This document shows positions 60,500 to 64,000 of a DNA stretch of 64,000 nt, piece after piece. How positions within the stretch are numbered: the stretch's first letter is position 1; each line of letters begins with the position of its first letter. A program made the translations under genes and the position numbers. Source of the DNA: Nocardia abscessus NBRC 100374 (lineage in GTDB: Bacteria > Actinomycetota > Actinomycetes > Mycobacteriales > Mycobacteriaceae); contig NZ_BAFP01000117.1 of NCBI RefSeq assembly GCF_000308455.1, positions 1-64,000 on the forward strand, in the 5' to 3' direction. Below the pieces are notes generated by a model. That model did no database searches, was not told where the DNA came from, and worked only from the letters and a program-made list of their open reading frames with translations.

Positions 60500-61435
60500 G
60501 TGCGAATCCGATTGTTGCTGGTTGTGGTCATGGCGTTATGGGGCAGCGCATTCGCGTGCTCGAAACTCGCGATCCGGGAGATCCCGCACGAGGTGGCGGG
60601 ATTCCTCCGCTTCTTCCTCGGCGCCGTCGTTCTGCTCGTGGCCCTGCGTATGCCCAGGATCGCGGTACGGGACTTCGGGCGTGTGGCGGCGCTCGGGCTG
60701 GTCGGCGTCTTCGGCTACAACTTCCTTTTCTTCCTCGGCCTGGCCATGGCGCCCGCCGCGGACGGCAGTGTGATCGTGCCGATGGCGGCGCCGGTCATCA
60801 CCGTCGCCGTCACGGCCGTGCTGACCCGCACCCGGCTGCCGCTCGCGCGCGCCGCCGGGATCGCCGTGGCGGTCTGCGGCGGGGCCGTCTTCTTTCTCGG
60901 CATTCCGTCCGGCGGTGGCCACCGGCTGCTCGGTGACCTTCTCTTCCTCGCCGCGGCCGCGTGCTGGGCGTGCTACACCATGCTCGGCGCCCCGGTCCTG
61001 GCCCGCCTCGCGGCCCCTGCCGTCACCGTATATGCCACGGCCATCGGCGCTTCGGCACTGGGCGTGGTCGCGCTGCCGCACCTGTCCGGCGTGGCATGGT
61101 CCGAACTCGGTGCCGGGTTCTGGCTCAACCAGGCGTATCTCGGTGTCCTGCCGACCGCGCTCGCGTACGTCCTCTACTATCGCGCGGTCGGCGAGGTCGG
61201 CCCGGCGACCGCCGCCTCCGCCATGTTCCTGGTTCCCGCCTTCGGCCTCGCCTGTGCGTGGGTGCTGCTCGGCGAATCCATCGCGCCCGTCCAAGCGCTC
61301 GGCGCCGCACTGATGTTCGCCGGAGCATGGCTCAACACCCGCGACGGCAAGCCGCGTGCGGCCGTCGTGCCTCCGATCGAACCGGATGCCGACGATTTGC
61401 CTCCGTCGCCCTCCCCACAGTCGTGCAGAGCGTGA
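60500..61435 (+). CDS. EamA/DMT-family exporter
   Basis: This 311-residue transporter has ten transmembrane helices in two EamA repeats (about 5-140 and 150-290). The first begins LLLVVVMALWGSAFACSKLAIREIPHEVAGFLRFFLGA and the second LLGDLLFLAAAACWACYTMLGAPVLARLAAPAV. AGGATC lies a few bases before the GTG at 60500. Export of amino acids or other metabolites is typical of the family. The last 30 residues are hydrophilic and its stop overlaps a tiny membrane-peptide ORF. Confidence 0.92.
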   Translation: MRIRLLLVVVMALWGSAFACSKLAIREIPHEVAGFLRFFLGAVVLLVALRMPRIAVRDFGRVAALGLVGVFGYNFLFFLGLAMAPAADGSVIVPMAAPVITVAVTAVLTRTRLPLARAAGIAVAVCGGAVFFLGIPSGGGHRLLGDLLFLAAAACWACYTMLGAPVLARLAAPAVTVYATAIGASALGVVALPHLSGVAWSELGAGFWLNQAYLGVLPTALAYVLYYRAVGEVGPATAASAMFLVPAFGLACAWVLLGESIAPVQALGAALMFAGAWLNTRDGKPRAAVVPPIEPDADDLPPSPSPQSCRA

Positions 61436-61533
61436 GCGAGCTCGTCGTCTACCTGACCCTGATCGGGCTCGTTCTGCTCCTGCCTGCGCTGATCGTCAGC
61501 CCTGGATTGCGCAGGTGGGGGAAGAAGCGGTGA
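61432..61533 (+). CDS. 33-residue membrane peptide coupled to the EamA gene
   Basis: A very short frame starts at GTG 61432, overlapping the exporter stop as GTGA, with MSELVVYLTLIGLVLLLPAL and then a basic end (LRRWGKKR). It is a single hydrophobic helix of about 20 residues followed by a positive tail, a typical small membrane protein. The overlap strongly suggests coupled translation with the exporter, possibly as an accessory subunit. Its function is unknown. Confidence 0.6.
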   Translation: MSELVVYLTLIGLVLLLPALIVSPGLRRWGKKR

Positions 61534-61553
61534 CAGCGCCTGACGTAGTTCGG

Positions 61554-61775
61554 CTAGCCGCCGCAGACCTGCCGGTGCGCATTACGCAAGGCGACCGCGA
61601 GCGGCTCCTGCGACAGGCCGTAGGGGTCGATGCTGTTGCGCACCACCCAGATGGCTCCGCCGACCACCAGGCACAGCGGAGTGGGTGGCTGCGACGGCGG
61701 ATTCGCCTGCGCGATCGCCGTTCCCCCTGCCATGAACGAACCGGCGATCACCAACGCCGCGAGCATTTTTCGCAT
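61554..61775 (-). CDS. Small secreted protein
   Basis: This 73-residue protein has a signal peptide (MRKMLAALVIAGSFMAGGTAIAQA) and a short mature part with two Cys (PLCLVVGGAIWVVRNSIDPYG and the final QVCGG) that could pair. AAAGGACTCCACG lies before the ATG at 61775. No known family is recognised. It is convergent with the EamA operon and lies 20 bp from its end. Confidence 0.7.
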   Translation of the reverse strand: MRKMLAALVIAGSFMAGGTAIAQANPPSQPPTPLCLVVGGAIWVVRNSIDPYGLSQEPLAVALRNAHRQVCGG

Positions 61776-61840
61776 CGTGGAGTCCTTTCGTCGCCGCACA
61801 GCGTACGCCGGATCCTTCTACCGGGCCGAGGAATTGCGTA

Positions 61841-62002
61841 CTGATCTGCCTGCCCGACGGCCGCGCCCATCCCGGCGCGGCCGCCACCGTCATCTGCCCC
61901 GACATCCTGCGCCGCTACGCCCACGACGCGAGCTTCGCCGACGCGCAGGTGCTTCCGATCGCCGACTTCGGCTTCTGGCGCTGCTATCGCCCGACCCTCT
62001 GA
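61841..62002 (+). pseudogene. Possible remnant of a methyltransferase C-terminus
   Basis: In one rightward frame, 53 codons ending at TGA 62000-62002 read like protein, with RAHPGAAATVICPDILRRYA and DAQVLPIADFGFWRCYRPTL. The last part looks like the C-terminal strand of class I methyltransferases. There is no start codon or upstream domain in this frame; the preceding bases belong to the promoter side of the small secreted protein. A decayed gene fragment is the best reading, with low confidence. Confidence 0.35.
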
Positions 62003-62038
62003 GCGCGCCCCGTCGAGACGAGCCGAACGCCGCAAGCG

Positions 62039-62623
62039 TCACGCGGTATAGGGATGTTCGGCGCGGGCCGACCGCAGCGCCCGGCCCCACCAGACCAGCT
62101 GTCCGAGCAGTTGATCGGCGGCGGCGACCGGCATTTCCGGATCCGTCGGCTGTCCCGCGGCATCGAATCGCCTGCCTGCGTCGTGGAAGCTCACCGTGTC
62201 GCGCACGGTGACCGCGTGCAGTTCGGCGAAGACGTGCCTGAGGTGCTCCACGGCACGCAAGCCGCCGGAGATGCCGCCGTAGGAGACGAATCCCACCGGC
62301 TTGGCCCGCCATTCGGTGTAATGCCAGTCGATGGCGTTCTTGACCGACGCCGGATAGCTGTGGTTGTACTCGGGTGTCACGACGACGAAGGCGTCCGCCG
62401 CGGCCAGCCGCGGGCCGACCGCTGCCAGCGCCCGCGCCGCCTCGGGTTCGGGATGGTGGGAAAGACGGTCCGGCAGCGGAGTTTCGGCCAGATCGACGAC
62501 GTCGACGCTGACGTCATCGTGCCGGTCGGCGTGTTCGGCGAACCATTTCGCGACGGTCGGGCCGAAGCGGCCCGTACGAGTACTGCCGATGATGACGGCG
62601 AGCTGGATCGGATTGTCAGGCAT
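62039..62623 (-). CDS. NADPH-dependent FMN reductase family protein
   Basis: This 194-residue flavodoxin-like protein has LAVIIGSTRTGRFGPTVAKWF (phosphate loop for FMN) and VVTPEYNHSYPASVKNAIDW, the signature of the NADPH-dependent FMN reductase/azoreductase family. GFVSYGGISGGLRAVEHLR is the third flavin loop. GAAGGGAAC lies upstream of the ATG. It probably reduces quinones, chromate or flavin; the natural substrate is unknown. It is followed on the right by the roadblock/LC7 gene cluster on the same strand. Confidence 0.92.
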   Translation of the reverse strand: MPDNPIQLAVIIGSTRTGRFGPTVAKWFAEHADRHDDVSVDVVDLAETPLPDRLSHHPEPEAARALAAVGPRLAAADAFVVVTPEYNHSYPASVKNAIDWHYTEWRAKPVGFVSYGGISGGLRAVEHLRHVFAELHAVTVRDTVSFHDAGRRFDAAGQPTDPEMPVAAADQLLGQLVWWGRALRSARAEHPYTA

Positions 62624-62707
62624 GGCGCGTTCCCTTCGATACGTTTCGATACGGGAACAGCCTCAAGCCTGAACAAAGGTTTAGGTCAAGTCGGCACGGA
62701 TCGCCGG

Positions 62708-63079
62708 TCAGACCTCCAGTTCCTCCTCGATGCCCTTCAGACGGTGCCTGGCCATCGCCAGGTTCGCCCGGCCCCGGTCCAGCGCCAGGTAGAGGAACAA
62801 GCCTTTGGACTTGCGGCCGGTCATCGGCCGGATGATGTGGTACTGGCCGGACAGCGTGATGAGGATGTCCTCGATCTCCTCCTTGAGACCGAGTTGGTCC
62901 ATGGTGCGCATCTTGGCGCGCACCACCTCGGTGTTGCCCGCGCCCGCGACCTGGAGATCCAGGGACTTGGAACTGCCGAGCATGCCCAGCGCCATGCCGC
63001 TGTTGTAATCGACCACGGCGGCGCCGATGGCGCCGTCGATCACCATCATGTCTTTGAGTGCCAGATCCATATTGGACAT
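62708..63079 (-). CDS. Roadblock/LC7-like protein 1
   Basis: This 123-residue protein is a single roadblock/LC7-type domain: KDMMVIDGAIGAAVVDYNSGMALGMLG, then VRAKMRTMDQLGLKEEIEDILITLSGQYHIIRPM and GLFLYLALDRGRANLAMARHRL. Such domains dimerise and often regulate small GTPases (MglB-like). It is the last gene of a leftward cluster with another roadblock gene 11 bp upstream. No GTPase gene is visible before the window edge. Confidence 0.82.
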   Translation of the reverse strand: MSNMDLALKDMMVIDGAIGAAVVDYNSGMALGMLGSSKSLDLQVAGAGNTEVVRAKMRTMDQLGLKEEIEDILITLSGQYHIIRPMTGRKSKGLFLYLALDRGRANLAMARHRLKGIEEELEV

Positions 63080-63090
63080 ATCTGTTCCTT

Positions 63091-63567
63091 TCAGTGGGTT
63101 TTCGTTGCTTGTTCGCTTCCCGCGTCGGTCGCTACCGGCGTCAGCAAGTCGGCGATCGCGCGGGCTGCCGGGCGGGATTCCAGATGCAGCCTGCCGATGT
63201 TCACCTCGGGGGCGGCCAAGACGGTCAGTGAGGTCCAGCCCGCCGCGTAGATCACCACGTGCCCGCCGGTGCCGTGCACCACGACCTCGCTGAACCCGCC
63301 GCCGTGCGCGGTGCCGGCCAGCCGGTGCGAGAGCGACAGCTGCGAGGCGGCCATCGCGGCCATCCCGTTGGGCTCGATCTCCGGAGGCAGATCGTGGGCG
63401 ACCAGCAGCCCGTCGTTGGACGCCACCAGCGCGCCGGTCAGCCGCGGGACCCGATCGCGCAGTGCCTTCAGTTCCGTGAGCACCGCCGCGTTCGGTTCGG
63501 GTCCGGACATCGCCACCTTGGTCAACCTTCCCATCAAATCGCCGAGCCGTTTCTTCCGCGCGGTCAC
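63091..63567 (-). CDS. Roadblock/LC7-like protein 2
   Basis: This 158-residue protein has a basic N-terminus (TARKKRLGDLMGRL) and a roadblock domain with RLTGALVASNDGLLVAHDLPPEIEPNGMAAMAASQLSLSHRLAG, VVVHGTGGHVVIYAAGWTSLTVLAAPEVNIGRLHLE, typical of CvnB-type proteins. The GTG at 63567 overlaps the upstream gene's TGA (GTGA). With its neighbours it resembles, in part, conservon-type regulatory sets of actinomycetes, but the kinase and GTPase parts are not visible here. Confidence 0.85.
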   Translation of the reverse strand: MTARKKRLGDLMGRLTKVAMSGPEPNAAVLTELKALRDRVPRLTGALVASNDGLLVAHDLPPEIEPNGMAAMAASQLSLSHRLAGTAHGGGFSEVVVHGTGGHVVIYAAGWTSLTVLAAPEVNIGRLHLESRPAARAIADLLTPVATDAGSEQATKTH

Positions 63568-64000
63568 GCGAGCTCCTTCAAAGCCGCTTGCAGGCGGACG
63601 AGCAGGTCGCGGTCCGGCGGCTCCGAACGATCGGCGACGGGGACCGGCGCCGAGTGCCGCCCACGGCGTCGCGGAAGCCGTCCCGGCTCCGCGAGGGCCC
63701 GCGCGACCGCTACGGGCTCGGCGGTCACCGGCGCGAGCACCGCCGGCTCGACCGCCGTGGGAGCCGACATCGCGACGGGCGGCTCGATCAGCCCCGCGGC
63801 GGTCAGATCCCGCACCGCGACCAGACATCCATAGGTGGTGCGGCCGAGTTCACGGCCGATCCCCGCGACGCTGCGTTGGGCGTCGGCGGCGGCCAGCACC
63901 TCGGCCTGGCCCCCGGTGAGCATCACGCGCCGTCGCCGCACCCGGCGAACCGGGACGACCGGGACGCGATCGACCAGATCCGCGGGCCACGGCCCGGATT
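63564..64000 (-). CDS. Winged-helix-like protein of the roadblock cluster (5' end missing)
   Basis: The frame is open to the right edge of the window, so the N-terminus is missing; a GTG at 63941 is inside the frame, and bases up to 64000 still look coding (GPWPADLVDRVPVVPV). The visible part has LTGGQAEVLAAADAQRSVAGIGRELGRTTYGCLVAVRDLTAAGLIEPP, which looks like a winged-helix DNA-binding or dimerisation unit, then a Pro/Ala linker and a C-terminal helix (DRDLLVRLQAALKEL). Its stop overlaps the start of roadblock protein 2. Confidence 0.75.
   Translation of the reverse strand, partial: SGPWPADLVDRVPVVPVRRVRRRRVMLTGGQAEVLAAADAQRSVAGIGRELGRTTYGCLVAVRDLTAAGLIEPPVAMSAPTAVEPAVLAPVTAEPVAVARALAEPGRLPRRRGRHSAPVPVADRSEPPDRDLLVRLQAALKELA

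Overview
The window looks like chromosomal DNA of a mycolic-acid actinomycete, most likely Nocardia or a close relative. The DNA is very GC-rich and GTG starts are frequent. It carries genes typical of that group: pimE and lpqW (mannosylated envelope lipids), mshB (mycothiol), gpgS (methylglucose lipopolysaccharide), fbiC (coenzyme F420) and sigE-rseA-htrA-tatB. From memory, most of the first 48 kb matches the Mycobacterium tuberculosis block Rv1230c to about Rv1157c in shuffled order and without PE/PPE genes. No rRNA, convincing tRNA, insertion sequence, prophage or CRISPR array was seen.

Layout. 0-8 kb: a proline-rich C-terminus, a lytic transglycosylase, mrp, DivIVA-like protein, 3-methyladenine glycosylase, DUF3117, an rlmA-like methyltransferase, divergent glgA(glgM)/glgC, and two related small membrane proteins. 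8-16 kb: an O-methyltransferase, the envelope-stress set sigE-rseA-htrA-tatB, an HTH protein behind an 11-bp inverted repeat, hypothetical genes and an orphan xdhC. 16-24 kb: leftward run of two LOG-type genes, fadD6, folP2 and gpgS, then divergent dapE/dapD. 24-30 kb: small oxidoreductases, an acyl-CoA synthetase, and an island with two MpaB/DUF2236 paralogues around a beta-lactamase-like protein and a TetR regulator; both paralogues carry the same upstream inverted repeat. 30-45 kb: rocA, dapC-fdxA, fbiC, two PH-domain membrane proteins, lpqW-mshB with two tiny overlapping ORFs, and typA. 45-49 kb: a 58-residue Lys/Cys-rich protein with an IdeR-like box touching its start codon, phhB, pimE, a secreted Ala/Pro-rich protein, a nonapeptide-repeat protein and two copies of a hairpin repeat. 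49-64 kb is accessory: DUF1906 and CHAP secreted proteins, a protein made of two repeated halves, a four-gene osmoprotectant ABC operon, WYL, MarR and AraC regulators with their neighbours, an EamA exporter coupled to a 33-residue membrane peptide, an FMN reductase, and a roadblock/LC7 cluster running off the right edge.

Many leftward operons are joined by 4-nt ATGA or GTGA overlaps (gpgS/folP2, dapC/fdxA, mshB/lpqW, the roadblock genes). The most novel-looking items are the IdeR-box small protein, the nonapeptide-repeat protein, the MpaB-TetR island with its duplicated operator, the hairpin repeat with compensatory changes, and several tiny ORFs. All calls come from reading the sequence; no database search was run.
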